Numbered from the stretch's first letter, positions 11,181 to 22,655 are shown. The stretch is 64,000 nucleotides of DNA from Aurelia coerulea (GCA_039566865.1 CM076959.1:2525501-2589500); one strand, 5' to 3'. Numbers and translations: made by a program. Notes: generated by a model from the sequence alone, not told the origin.

Positions 11181-12519
11181 CCGGGTGTCCCAGAAAAAAG
11201 GTAACAGATTTGATTGGTGCTAGCAATAAGAATTTAAGTTGAATCAATCCCTGATAAGTTTTGAAGTACTCTTAGATAGTTAACTTGAAGATTGATACCT
11301 TATTTGTCGATATTGGTGCATCAAGAGTTTGAGTATTAATCTTGAAAGTCCAAATTTTCCTCCTACTCCAAACCAGAGCGTTTGGGGTTTGGCCTAAGCT
11401 GTTAACTCGCTATGCTGTGGAATCTCCTCAATCATAGCCAAGTACAAACAAGAAACCTCGTGCTTAGAAACACATTTTAGTAGAAATCTGACTTTGACCT
11501 TCACAATCAGATTCAAGAATTTAGCCCCAAAGAGACCCCTTTCTTGATTCTACAAAAACTTTGAATTACACCTTCCTGACAGAAGTTATTCATCAGCGAA
11601 ATAAATCCCGTAGGCGTTAACACATAGACCATCTTGCAATCTTCATTGCTTGAATGAAATGTTTTTTGCATCATCTCTCGCGAAATTATTACAAAACAAG
11701 CAATCGTATATGCCCAAGGGAACATAAAAAATGCTCATTCGTGCTTGGCTTGGTGTACTTTTGCAAATGCATTTTGACTGGAGAAAAATATTCCTTGGTG
11801 ACTATATTCATTAATTTGTTTGTTAGTTTTCAGTTTTTTACGTTCTTTTCAAACGGGTACCCAAAGGACCGATCCTTGTCCAAAAATGTCTTTGACTGAG
11901 GAGATTCCCCTAACCAGTGCGTTAGCAGTTAAGGCCAAAACCCAAAAGCTCTGGTTTGTAGATGGACGCAAATTTTGGCTTTCGAGATTAATATTTCAAC
12001 TCTCGGTGCGCCAATATCAACAAACGAGATATTAACCTTCAAGTCATCTCTCAGAAATCCCTGCCCTGGACATTACTGATATGGATACAACAGCCTTGTG
12101 CAATCTCCTTTTATATGGCAGTTCACTCTTGAATATAATTAGCAATAGAATGATCATGGATGCCACTATATTATACATTAAGACTACTCAACGCTTTAAG
12201 TGAAACTCCAAACAGCAGCTACCCCCCCCCCCCCCTTTTTTATTTTGTTGTATATATTTTTTGTAATGGATTGTTTATTGTAAGTGTCCCTCATAGTGGG
12301 AACACGATGACCTTGGGTCTTTTCCCGCTATGAGGGGCACAGTTGAATGTAAATATTAGAGTTGTAGTTGTTTTAAGTTGATTTAAAAAAAAAAAAAAAA
12401 AAAAAAACCTTCAAGTTAACTATTGAAGAGTACTTCAAAACTCATTTGGGATCGATTCGACTTTTACTCTCATCGCTAGTCCCTATCAAATCTGTTGCCT
12501 TTTTTTTTGGGACACCCGG
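11181..12519. mobile_element. CCGGGTGTCCC-family DNA element, copy 1 (interrupted)
   Basis: The element starts CCGGGTGTCCCAGAAAAAAG and ends with the complement (TTTGGGACACCCGG). It is flanked by TA on both sides (11179-11180 and 12520-12521), as for Tc1/mariner-type insertion. Long subterminal inverted repeats (about 11280-11410 against 11910-12040) give a foldback structure. It carries no transposase frame. A poly(A)-tailed sequence with target duplication is inserted at 12045-12405; without it the element would be about 967 bp, matching copy 2 (964 bp), which lies in the opposite orientation. Confidence 0.85.
12045..12405 (+). mobile_element. poly(A)-tailed retroposed insertion (truncated LINE 3' end or SINE)
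   Basis: The insertion is bracketed by an 11-bp direct repeat AACCTTCAAGT (12034-12044 and 12406-12416) and ends in an A-run of about 25. Copy 2 of the host element has only one site with the corresponding sequence, which confirms the insertion. It contains a poly-C/poly-T tract (about 12222-12242) and a hairpin pairing about 12286-12302 with 12322-12340 (CCCTCATAG...CTATGAGGG), the kind of 3'-tail hairpin used by some LINE reverse transcriptases. No coding sequence remains, so the family is not identified. Confidence 0.75.
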
Positions 12520-12591
12520 TAGGTATAGGTATATAAAGGTAATATATATATATATTCTCATAAGCTCATTCGCAATATGTAATAAAAAAGA

Positions 12592-12748
12592 TATATGTAG
12601 TCAAGAAAAACACATTTGAGTAAACGTTTCGGCGGAAGCCTTCATCAGCAATAGCTTTCCAAATTAGATCATCTAATTTGGAAAGCTATTACTGATGAAG
12701 GCTTACGCCGAAACGTTTACTCGAATGTGTTTTTCTTGACTACATATA
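12592..12748. ncRNA. 157-bp palindrome with hammerhead-ribozyme-like cores on both strands
   Basis: The sequence is an almost perfect inverted repeat centred near 12670, with about five mismatches between arms. The plus strand has CTGATGA at 12692-12698, a GGC-TTAC-GCC stem-loop, and GAAAC from 12710. The minus strand has the same arrangement (CTGATGA at 12648-12642, GAAA at 12630-12627). CTGATGA, helix II and GAAA are the hammerhead core, and such motifs occur in terminal repeats of Penelope-like elements. One extra A sits between CTGATGA and helix II, and stem I pairing is partial, so self-cleavage is uncertain. Confidence 0.5.
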
Positions 12749-13093
12749 TATATAAATATTTCATTGCAGCAGAGGGTGTCAATTAAAAATTTGTAAGGGG
12801 CCTACTGATCTTATTCAAGCTCACCTGAAAGATTTTAGATATGTGAAAAGTGTATATGCAACATATCCTGAAGCTTAGATTCACTTCATTTGTACACTTT
12901 GTATTCTGGGTAAGTAAAACAGCAAATCCTACAGTACTTCAAGGAAAATAGAACAGTACAAAATTCTCGCCAGTGATTGGCTGTGTGGGTTCTTAATAGT
13001 TGTTTAAATAGATGATCATCAATGGATTCGTGATGCTAAACGAAAGCCTGAAGTGGCATGCCCTTACTGTAAGTTAACTGAGTGATAACTCAC

Positions 13094-13532
13094 CAATTTT
13101 TATCCAATGTCTTGGGGTATCTAGGTGAGCATGAGCACATTCCTTGAAAAGATGGTCCCTGTTATTTTCATGCTTGTCTGCAACATGCCTTGTAAAGGAG
13201 TTCCACTTGGCAAGGATCATTTGTTGGAAACCCTCTTTTGTTGATGTGGCACACCAATAAATATGATTCCTGATCGCTTTGGCCCAGTCTCCAATGATCT
13301 CACAACCTTTTTCTTTACTAGCTTTGAGCAGCTTCTTTGTGACAGATCTAGCAACATGCCATATATCGTAGAAATGATTTGTGGCTGGTTGATTTTCCCG
13401 TATCCATTTGGCAATCCCCAAATGTCGGTCAGAGATAAACGTTCCAATTACCAATCCCTTGGACTGCAGAAAGCTGAAATTTCGTTTTGCTCCTTCTAGC
13501 TCCATCTGACTACTGCCACCGGTTTCATTTGC
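13094..13532 (-). CDS. internal exon of a transposase-like protein
   Basis: The exon is bounded by an acceptor (pyrimidine-rich TTTTTTGCAG ending at 13533) and a donor (GTGAGT at 13093), and is open throughout. It encodes about 146 residues, including an SDRHLGIAKWI motif and an HFYDIWHVARSVTKKL motif. An acidic residue followed by a D-x-W-H box is typical of RNase-H-fold DDE transposases, but I cannot assign the family. The conserved splice sites suggest a gene or an intron-containing transposon. No partner exon could be recognised nearby. Confidence 0.6.
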
Positions 13533-13539
13533 CTGCAAA

Positions 13540-14133
13540 AAATAGCAGATACATTTGAGTAACAAGGCCTCATGAAGGATCTGCAGATAAGCCTGATTTT
13601 CACTTAATCATAATGAACAATGATACAAATTCAAACATTATAAGAAAAACATTTTCTAATATACCAAAATGACCAAGTGGAAACCAGGCTAAATGATGGG
13701 ATATGCACATGAAATATGCCAGAAACAATCTGCTGTTGAACACAGGATAAACATGCTTCTAAATACAGATTCAAAAGGCAAATTTAGCAAAATATCTATG
13801 GTACAGAGACAAACAGGCACAGGACCTAGGACCAATTAAGGGGTAGCTGAAACCCCAGTACAAAAATACCTAAAAAATCGCCCAGTACAGATAGGGTCAA
13901 TGCTCCTAGCTTTGATGAAAACTTTTTACAAGTTCTACTAATGTGCTTGTCCCAAGTTAATTTAGGATAAATTGTAATTAACGCCCTTCGGCTGCAAAAC
14001 CACCTTCTTTAGAATGAAGACAATAAAGACAACATTTTTGCTTTGGCAGATTTTGGGGCCGTATCTGGCTAAATCATCGAGTATTATACTTCAAACTTGT
14101 ACTACTGTACTCTGTATTGAGCTATTTTCCCTG
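13540..14133. other. non-coding spacer
   Basis: AT-rich sequence with no open frame, splice-framed exon or transposon end that I can support. Confidence 0.5.
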
Positions 14134-14301
14134 GACCTACACAACAGGTACTAGCGTTGCTCTTTGACAGTGGACTGTCCTGCTGCGCAATGCCCAGGGA
14201 TGACCTATGTAGGATGTTCCCGTGACCTACACAACAGGTACTAGCGTTGCTCTTTGACAGTGGACTGTCCTGCTGCACAGTGCCCAGGGATGACCTATGT
14301 A
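14134..14301. repeat. 90-bp tandem duplication
   Basis: The unit starting GACCTACACAACAGGTACTA occurs at 14134 and again at 14224, with two or three changes between copies. The second copy ends at the TA target of the transposon starting at 14302. Confidence 0.85.
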
Positions 14302-15265
14302 CCGGGTGTCCCAAAAAAAAAGGTAACAGATTTGATGGGGAATAGCGATGAGAGTATAAGTTGAATCGATCCCAAATAAGTTTTGAAGTACTCTTCGATA
14401 GTTAACTTGAAGATTAATACCTCGTTTGTTGATATTTGTGCATCGAGAGTTGAAATATTAATCTCGAAAGCCAAAATTTGCGTCCCTCTACAAACCAGAG
14501 CTTTTGGGTTTTGGCCTAAACTGCTAACGGCTGGTTCTGGGAATCTCCTCAGTCCAAGACATTTTTGGACAAGGATCGGTCCTTTGGGTACCCATTTGAA
14601 AAGAACGCAAAAAACTGAAAACTAACAAACAAATTAATGAATATAGTCACCAAGGAATATTTTTCTCCAGTCAAAATGCATTTAAAAAAGTAAACCAAGC
14701 CAAGCACGAGCGAGCATTTTTTATGTTCCCTTTGGCATATAAGATTGCTTGTTTCGTAATAATTTTGTGAGAGATGATGTAAAAAACATTTCATTCAAGC
14801 AATGAATATTGCAAGATAGTCTATGTGTTAAAGCCTTACGGGACTTATTTCGCTGATGAATAACTTTTCTCAGGCAGGTGTAATTTAAAGTTTTTGTAGG
14901 ATCAAGAAAGGTCTCTTCGGGGCTAACTTCTTGAATCTGATTGTAAAGTTCAGAGTCAGATTTCCACTAAAATGTGTTCCTAAGCATGATGTTCCTTGTT
15001 TGTACTTGACTATGATTGAGGAGATTCCCCACACAGCGAGTTAACAGCTTAGGCCAAACACCAAAAGCTCTGGTTTGGAGTAGGAGGCAAATTTGGACTT
15101 TCAAGATTAATATTCCAACTCTTGATGCATCAACATCAACAAATAAGGTATCCATCTTCAAGTTGACTATCTAAGAGTACTTCAAAATTTATCAGGGGTC
15201 AAATCAACTTAAATTCTTATCGCTAGCCCCAATCAAATCTGTTACCTTTTTTTTGGGACACCCGG
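14302..15265. mobile_element. CCGGGTGTCCC-family DNA element, copy 2 (intact length)
   Basis: Termini are CCGGGTGTCCCAAAAAAAAA on the left and the complement ending at 15265, with flanking TA at 14300-14301 and 15266-15267. It is 964 bp with no transposase frame, and is inverted relative to copy 1, with which it aligns end to end. Terminal repeats extend about 38 bp, to the AACAGATTTGAT block, and subterminal inverted repeats continue inside. Confidence 0.85.
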
Positions 15266-15267
15266 TA

Positions 15268-15719
15268 GTAAAGACCCCGGATATTGAGTGCGAAAAGGGG
15301 GAAGGCCCAGCGAAATCATATTGACCGCCCCACGCACAACATAACTAATCTAAAATACGTTGACTATTAAATTATATCTTTTAGGCAAAATATAGGACAT
15401 TATTGCTTGAGCCACCCTTGGGTGGCCTAACCGCCAAGATACACACCCAAAGTAGACCAATCTGCCAAAGTCCCCTTACTAAGAGGCTCCAGTACCGTTG
15501 GTCAAACCCAGAGGCCCAAAATTTACCTAGAACTGAGTCAATAACCTTGATCGGCGTCATAGGTGTAGGAGATAGGGGGCTTGGGGGGGGCTGCAGCCCT
15601 CCCAACGTCAGAAAAATGTGCAAAAATCAGCCATAATCGGGCAGAAATCCCCCTTTAGTCAGGCAAAATTGTTGCAAACAATGGATTTTTTGTAGGGCAG
15701 CCCCCAAATTTTGTCTTCC
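15268..15719. other. spacer, no gene
   Basis: Frames on both strands are short and mutually overlapping. Part may belong to the 3' terminus of the neighbouring DIRS-like element, but no terminal repeat was confirmed. Confidence 0.4.
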
Positions 15720-18482
15720 CCTACGCCGATGATCAGCGTGAGAATATACTGTTCGAAACAATGACTAAACCAACGGCCTAAGCTAAGGCATTGATCAGCC
15801 ATTCTGGTAGATCTGTAGCTGATCCAGCGGCTGCTGTGGTATAGCTGGCCCAATGCGAAAGCTGTGTAATGAATATCCTTTGACATCTCCAAGACTGGTT
15901 GTATTAACATGTTCGATTGCTCCATGTGGTTAGAATTTGTTGAGAAGCCTAATTCAATGTTATGAAAAAGAATAGCCGCTGGGTATGTTCTGGTTGATGC
16001 GTTTGAAGGAACCTTGCTAATCTTGTCACAAATCAAGAAACAGTACGCTCCGTAAATGGAAATGCTGGATAACCCTCCTGGGTATAAAACGAAATGTAAC
16101 AGTTCCGTCAGTGCTTGTACAAATACGTGAACCTGAGGAGATTGTCATGAAATGGAAGAAACACATATCATTGCTTAGACTTGCTAGCATGCGCTGGAAT
16201 CCGCAGCTTTTTTCCCGAGATGGATGTTTCTGCGCATCTGGAACGAGGCGATAAACCCTGTCGGGGTGTAAACTTGAATGGCAATCAGCTATCGTGTTAT
16301 GGAGGCCTGCTAAATATGCTTTATATTGACTAGGCAAATAATCCTTGTCTTGCTTGATGGTTGAGAAATGCGGTGTGACGGCTTTCCACGGATTTTGAGA
16401 GATGACTGCGGACAGAAGGCACCATTTTCGCTGCGAAAGACATCTTATTCGATCATTGTTTTAAACAAGGTATTAATTTCTTTGCACAGTTGGGTTGCGG
16501 CAAACCGAGTGTCATCGTATCGGAATTTATTTATATCCCTTGAAACGTGATGCATGAAGTGAGGCCCACAAATTATTCATTTTCAAGGGGAACCCCGAGC
16601 TATGTAAAGAGCACAATTGTTCGATTCATATGTAAAGAGCACAATTGTTCGATTCATCTCATCTAGACATTGGTTTGACTGGTTTGAAGCTGAGGGTTCG
16701 CTAAGAAAAGGTTGTCTAGTTATTAGTTGAGTTTTGTAAATCGTAGTCGTTCTGCATAATTCAGAGGATCAATTCCGATACCTCTGTGAGGCGATATACA
16801 GATGAACGAAGCCCAAATGGTAGAAAGTTTAATTCTTGCACAATTAGCATCCTTTCCGAAGCACGATCACTAGAAGGATCAGCAAATTTGTAAAATTTTG
16901 TTTGTAAATAGTTGTTTATTTAGTATAGCAATAGTTCTTTTTTGCTGATAGGGTTTTGTGTTTGAATACGATAAAATTAAAAATTTAAATGAACAAAAGA
17001 CAAAAAAAAATTTCCGTAAAGGTAAAACCAAGCAAAAGCCAGGTTGAGTTGTGGAAAGGCGTTCATAACGTCAAGTTTTGCCATTAGTCTTTGCAAGGAT
17101 ATTTACAGCAGAATCGAAATTTCTGTTGTGATGCGATACTCATTAGGTTCTATCTAAGGCACAACGCAGACCGGGAAGTTACGAAATGATGCAGCGACGG
17201 TGCCGTAAAATGACCTGGCATGCGCTTAAGTTTCAATTCGTTGATCAAAGGTTGAGCAATGGCTGACCGATGTAATTCGGTTGAACTTAAATGATGTGCT
17301 ATGTTTAAAAGTTCAGGACCAGAGTAACCAATTCTAAAACCGTTACTAAGGCTACAAATCAATTGAATAACAAATATCTGTTCGGGGGAAACCGCAGTTT
17401 TCTTTTAAGCTAGAAACATTGATAGGGGTGCGTGAACAAACGGGAAGAGTGTTAAAATTATCTTTTATGAGTTGGGCAACATGATCCTGGGTGTTGGCCT
17501 ACGCAGTGGTTGCAAATGTGCTGCCAAGGGCAATTCTGGGGGCTTGGTTGGATCCCTGTAAGGGTCGAACAGTTTGATGTGCGGCCGAGTTTCACTTGTA
17601 GTGACAATATGCGGCAAATTGGCCAGTAGAACGACATCGGTAGCAATGGTACTGGAATGTTGTTGGTACAAGGGGGTGGGAGGGCAGCGTAGGAATTAAT
17701 TGAACGCGTGGCCATCCAGCCTGGCTCAGGAGAGTAAGTGATTTCGAGCAATGTTTATGGGAAAGGCAATATTGTAGCGATAATGGCTTGGAAGGCATTA
17801 TGAACGATTAAGAGAGCCCAGGCTGAACTTTCAAACAAAAGGACAGGCTCGCTAATGTGTCGTAGAGCGAAAACAGGAGTAACGTATTTAAATCTGCATA
17901 TTTTTTACACTCTTCATCAGCTTTTGCGGAAGAGGAGGCAAAGTGCTAACATGGGAGGGAAACTTAGATGCAAAGATGCAGAGTAAAGATCCGCATCCAT
18001 GGTTGCAGATCGATTCCGGACCAACTTACGGAATTATCATTGGCTGCCTTCATTCTGAACTTTTCATCATACAATAACCACCCCATTGACTGGTGGTATG
18101 CTGCTGCATAGCGGATAAGGTCCAGCTAGGCTACCAAATCTCTTGCTTGGGCTAGGAATTTATCGAAGATTATTCATATGTAGCAGGTGAAAGCAGTTGT
18201 CCAGCTTTCGATGTCCCTGATCTTTTTTCGGGGTTCCTTTCCTTGTTTGAAACACAACGTGAACTCTTCGCCCATGGATAGATGATAGGAATTGTCCTTA
18301 TTAGCAAGACTATGTAAGTTCTCTAGAAGAAATTCCAATAAATCCAAAAACTCACCACTTTGAATGGTTTGCACGAAATTTGCTGGGACATCTGGAGTAA
18401 AACCCCAATCAAATGGGCAGGAACTTGCTGGTGCTGCAGATGCTGTCACAGGATGTTCCCTTGCTGTTGTAGTCGCAGACAT
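15720..18482 (-). pseudogene. degenerate DIRS-like tyrosine-recombinase retrotransposon
   Basis: Read on the minus strand, fragments of one element appear in order. A gag-like segment starts at 18482 and continues past in-frame stops as LAQARDLVA, DLIRYAAAYHQS and WLLYDEKFRMKA (to about 18000). A Cys/His knuckle of the C-x3-H-x-C-x2-C-x3-HP type follows near 17500. An RT N-terminal segment lies at 17362-17150, and a tyrosine-recombinase segment runs from 16337. Its C-terminal box HSFRIG lies at 15866-15849, followed in shifted frames by LGRW and EQYI. Multiple stops and frameshifts make it dead. The combination RT plus tyrosine recombinase instead of integrase points to DIRS-type elements. 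Confidence 0.65.
18174..18482 (-). pseudogene. gag-like N-terminal fragment of the DIRS-like element
   Basis: The fragment is a 102-codon frame starting at an ATG. It has a Ser/Thr/Ala-rich start and then a segment ending RKKIRDIESWTTAFTCYI, the conserved tryptophan-containing block seen in cnidarian and mollusc tyrosine-recombinase retroelement gag proteins. The frame stops at TAG/TGA-type lesions, yet the family similarity continues directly after the stop, so the stop is a nonsense mutation rather than the true end. Confidence 0.6.
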
Positions 18483-18927
18483 GGTTGTGCACCAAGTGAA
18501 TGGAGAGATGTCATTTCTTGTGTCATTCCTATGAAAGGGGCAGGCAGTGTCATCGTTGGAACATTCGCTTAGCTGGCTGGAGAAGATTGTCTTGGTAGTA
18601 CTGCTATCTCGTCCCCATGTACCAGCGTCTGCATGCTTTTTTATACTTCTTTCAACAGCTCAGCCATTCTGGAGTTGACAATGTCCTTCACAAAAACTTG
18701 CAAGTTGTCTGTCGTAGGATTGGATGAACTTGGCATTGCCATAGGTATAACTGCAGAAGAAGTTTCACCTTGTCCGCTATCTGCGTTGGATGTTGAGGGT
18801 TGCAAACTCAGTGTGGTTGCTTGTGTAAAACTTGAACGCTTCGGCGGTAAAATTGTTCTTTATTTTGTGTATAAAAGCACAGGTAGCAGCGTATGATTGT
18901 AAAATTAGTTTATATATTAATGATATA

Positions 18928-19448
18928 CAACCTTAAAATAGGGCTCAAATCTTTCAAATCTTTTAAAAGGTGGGTGTAAAATTCTATTCCATTTTTCTTT
19001 GAATTGAATGGCTTAAAAGGAACTTATAGTACTTTGCAGTAAATCTGCCGTGGAAATTTGTTGATATCTTGATTTGTTTTCAAAATAACGGCAATTTAAT
19101 GATTTTTGAAAAAATTAATGGAAAATTTTGAAAACATTTAAATCATCTTAAGTCCTAAACCAAAGGAACAAAAATCATATAAATTCCAAGAAAACCATAG
19201 TTTATAAAGGCCTACAATATGGTGAAAAGCAGAAATCAGTATCTTTTCTGGTTTAGGACTTAGAAATTTGATGACGTCATAGCCTCAATTTTAATAAATG
19301 CCGCCATTTTGAAACTAATCAAGATATCAACAAACTGCCATGGCAGATTTACAGTAAAAAACGCTAAGTTCCTTCCAAGCCATTTAATTCGAGGGAAACT
19401 GTAATAGAATTTTACACCGACCTTTTTAAAGATTTGAGTCCTATGCTT
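18928..19448. mobile_element. foldback MITE of about 520 bp
   Basis: The two halves are diverged inverted copies: AAATCTTT...GGTGGGTGTAAAATTCTATT...GGCAGTAAATCTGCC-type sequence at 18940-19115 reappears inverted at 19285-19445. An inner pair TAAGTCCTAAACCA and TGGTTTAGGACTTA (about 19148 and 19250) continues the pairing. It carries no coding frame. Exact ends and target duplication are not clear. Confidence 0.7.
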
Positions 19449-20551
19449 ACAACCTTATCATATTCCATATCGTCTTTCTGTGTTTTCATGATGTTCATCG
19501 CGTCTCTCCACCAAAACATTAGGCCTATTAGTCGACCCAGTCTCCAAAGAACATCCATAGAGAAAAAAGAGAAAGGTTGGCTGGTTCTCGCCAACTGTGC
19601 AGGCCGCTTCAAACTTTTCCTGTCCAGTTTGTAGTTTGTATGTCATGAAGTTTGAATCAAGGATCAGGCAGGACTTGCTTTTCTCTCTCTATTTCTCTAT
19701 TTTCTCTAAATTAATAAACTCCGAAATCTCTGCAAAATAACTCTCTAAAATTCCACAAAACGAATTCCCTTCATGCTCTCTAAAATCACTCTAAAAACTC
19801 TTCCCCAATCCCTCTTTTGTCTCAAATATATGTAAATGTCCACAATATTGTCCTCTTACATAAGACGGGGGTTACTTTTACACACGTCATAATAATGACC
19901 AAATAAGAGTTAGTAACTGGATAGAAGAGTTGAAGCAAAGTGAAAAGAATCCAATTCTGTTTTATAAAATGCAAGGTAAACTTAAAAAAACAACACAAAT
20001 TTCCTTCACTGCTAAGAACAAAGCTTGACTTAAGCATGCTGAAAAGTGCTGGTCTTTGTTTCAGTTGCAACATAACATTACGGAAAAGCCGGAAAAGATA
20101 GCGCTTAGGGGCTTTATATCATGATGTATTGCCTTTTTTAATGGAATCAACAGTGATTCTATATGAATTTGATCGTGAAACGTAATCCATCTTGTCAAAT
20201 ACCACCCCGACGCCATCATTTCCGTAATCGTCTTTAAATAAATGTTATTTGAACTCATTTAAAGGCTCGGGTTCAAAGAATAACATATGGTGTGCATGAT
20301 TTTAAGAAACTAGATGGAGACACTATGGGCAATTAACTAAGAGAAAAATCAAAATAATCTGAAAGGCCACAGATTTTTCCTCAATATTTTAAGAATGTTT
20401 AGTTGGCGGCTGGTGTGAAAGTATTGAAGAGAGTACTGAAAGTATTCATAGTGCTATCTTTGCTTTGGTATGAAGATGACCATGTATCACTTTCCAATAT
20501 TTATGCCGTTATGTAGACACAAGGTAATTTCAATGAAATTATTCTTTTCAG
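19449..20551. other. no supported gene
   Basis: Overlapping short frames on both strands near 19412-19646 show no recognisable domain. The rest is AT-rich and featureless to me. Confidence 0.5.
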
Positions 20552-20683
20552 GTATTGAAGACGAAGAGTACAACCTGGCAAACAAGGACTTTGTCGTTGT
20601 AGTACAATCAGCATTTCAAAAGTACATGTTGAAAAAGTTCGGAAACAGAGGCATTTGTTGTGACTCCACGCATGGGACAACAG
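20552..20683 (+). CDS. MULE-type transposase-like exon (DSTHGT box)
   Basis: The exon follows an acceptor (ATTCTTTTCAG ending 20551) and stops at a donor (GTACGT from 20684), leaving 132 open bases. The peptide ends GICCDSTHGTTG. D-S/T-T-H-G-T is the first catalytic Asp box of a subgroup of Mutator-like and related DDE transposases. The surrounding residues (IEDEEYN, FQKYMLKKFG) resemble the region preceding that box. Neighbouring exons were not found, so this is a fragment or one exon of a larger gene. Confidence 0.55.
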
Positions 20684-20934
20684 GTACGTCTTTGACTAAA
20701 TACTGCACATGCAATATTCAAGATCAAACTACAAATTTCATTACTGATTCATCTAATTCAAATCTGCGTACCAAGTATCATACCTGTTCTACCTTTCTTG
20801 AATCATCCCCTATCTGAAGCACCTTCTTTCCGTGTCTCTCCTTTCTGTCAGTCCCTAAGTCATATGCCAGATTAAATAGCAAATATCTATATCATTTCTT
20901 CGCACCAACATTTGTTGTTTTTTATGGGAAGATA

Positions 20935-21015
20935 CAATGGCTTTACCACGAATTGGTAACTGACGATGGGAAGATTTCTCGTCAGTTACCCATTCATGGT
21001 AAAGCCATTCATTGA
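20935..21015. repeat. short hairpin
   Basis: AATGGCTTTACCACGAAT...TAACTGACGA pairs with TCGTCAGTTA...ATGGTAAAGCCATT, giving arms of about 30 bp around a short loop. It may be a small palindromic MITE; I see no other function. Confidence 0.7.
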
Positions 21016-22055
21016 CCCATTCGTTGTAAAGCCATTCTTTGCTGCTTGGGCTTGCATGCTTGTGCTGGCTGACGTTGCCTCCTGAATTGTCTCCATTTGC
21101 TCCAGTTACTGATCTCGATACCAGGCTCTGCAGTAGCAGCAGCAATTATATCATTATTTGTGACAGTAGTGTGACAAATGACACAACCCTCATGTAAGCG
21201 TTGTAATTGCGATACAGATGGTTGCCAGTGACGTACATGGCTGAGGAAAGAGAGCAGGAAATTGTCTCTCACTCGAAACTGGTTTGTTAGGTCAACTTTG
21301 CAGCATGCATCCATAAGGTTCCTTTTTTTTTAATATTTCCTAGAGTTTTGTAAAAAGGGTCAAATATCAATATATTAAAATCTATTGATATCAAATGTAG
21401 TAAATTTGTGAAAAGATGCACGCAAATGAGCCAAGAGCACTCATCAACAAGACTATACTAGATTCCTTGCACTGCACACACTCAACAATAACATTTATCA
21501 GTTGATCAAAAATCAACTGATGGAGTTAAACCAGAGGGTCCAGTTTTGTTTGGTGTAATATTTCAAACTTGTGGCTTTCTCGGAAGATATAAGCAATGGG
21601 AGATAGATTCATTGGTTCTTAATGTCTGCGAAAAACAGCTTTAAAGTCCTTTCTTACAAAAGATCGGGGAAGAAGTTTTGTGGTACTTTATTCTTTCACA
21701 TTCAAAAGCCATAACTCACGCTCCAAAACCAATTCATCTCCCATTGCATATATCTATTTTCCAAGAAAGTTAAAAGGTTGAGATAAAGCAACAAGATAAT
21801 TTCATTGTTGGTAACAAACAATCTCCTTTATTTAATATAGAACACAATTGTCATATTGTTTTTGTTTACAACTTCAATGATCAGTTTGTCTATATTTCCC
21901 TGTTGTATGCAACTCTTGCTTTGGACTTTTGGCCTGAAGGAATTAGAAATTATTATCAGTGTTGCAATTTGCCTCAGATACAAAACTTAGACATGAATAT
22001 GGTAAAAATATAGCTTTTGACTAAATCTGACACAAAGAAAGGCCTAAGTGCTTAA
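21016..22055. other. no supported gene
   Basis: A minus-strand frame at 21009-21314 has a Cys-x2-Cys-like stretch but no splice or homology support. The remainder is AT-rich. Confidence 0.45.
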
Positions 22056-22647
22056 CCCTATAGTGGTTGGGCTATCTGACACGTCCTATTTTGGTGGGGG
22101 GGGGGCAAAAAAGCCCCCCCCTACCTAACTCTTGACTGGAAATAGATAGAGCAACCAGATTTGGTGTACTAATAGCCCCAGGCATTTACTTTATGAAAAT
22201 ATAAAAATTAACCTAAAATTAGCCATCATTATTGCTTGCGTCAGCATTTTCCTTTGTGTGGTCAAGAAAAGTGTCAAAATCGGTCAAAATCAGGAAAAAT
22301 GCGATAGAATTTAATTTGGAGCACAATTTCCATCCAAACATAAAAATTATGATAGAATACATCAAATAGCACTACCCTGCAAAATATCTTTGCAAAATTT
22401 TGCAATTTTGCTACTTTTTTCGCGAAGATTAATATTTTAGAATTGGCGATTTTGAAAGAGTCAGTTCCGGAAAATTGTCTCCCTCCCCCTCATTTGTCAA
22501 AATATTTTTTTGAAACTTCTTGAGTCATTGCACGATAAGTATTAGCAAAAAGTCAGAAAATTTCCGGGCCATAATTGTCATACTGACAGAGTTATGACAA
22601 AAAGTCTACTTGGGGGGGGGCAAATTGCCCCCCCAACCAAAATAGGG
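22056..22647. mobile_element. piggyBac-type MITE with TTAA target duplication
   Basis: TTAA at 22052-22055 and 22648-22651 flanks termini CCCTATAGTGGTTGGG and CCAACCAAAATAGGG. Inside each end is a run of eight to ten G, a short loop, then C runs. CCCTA ends at TTAA sites are the signature of piggyBac-family transposition. At 592 bp with no transposase frame it is non-autonomous. Confidence 0.8.
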
Positions 22648-22655
22648 TTAAATTA

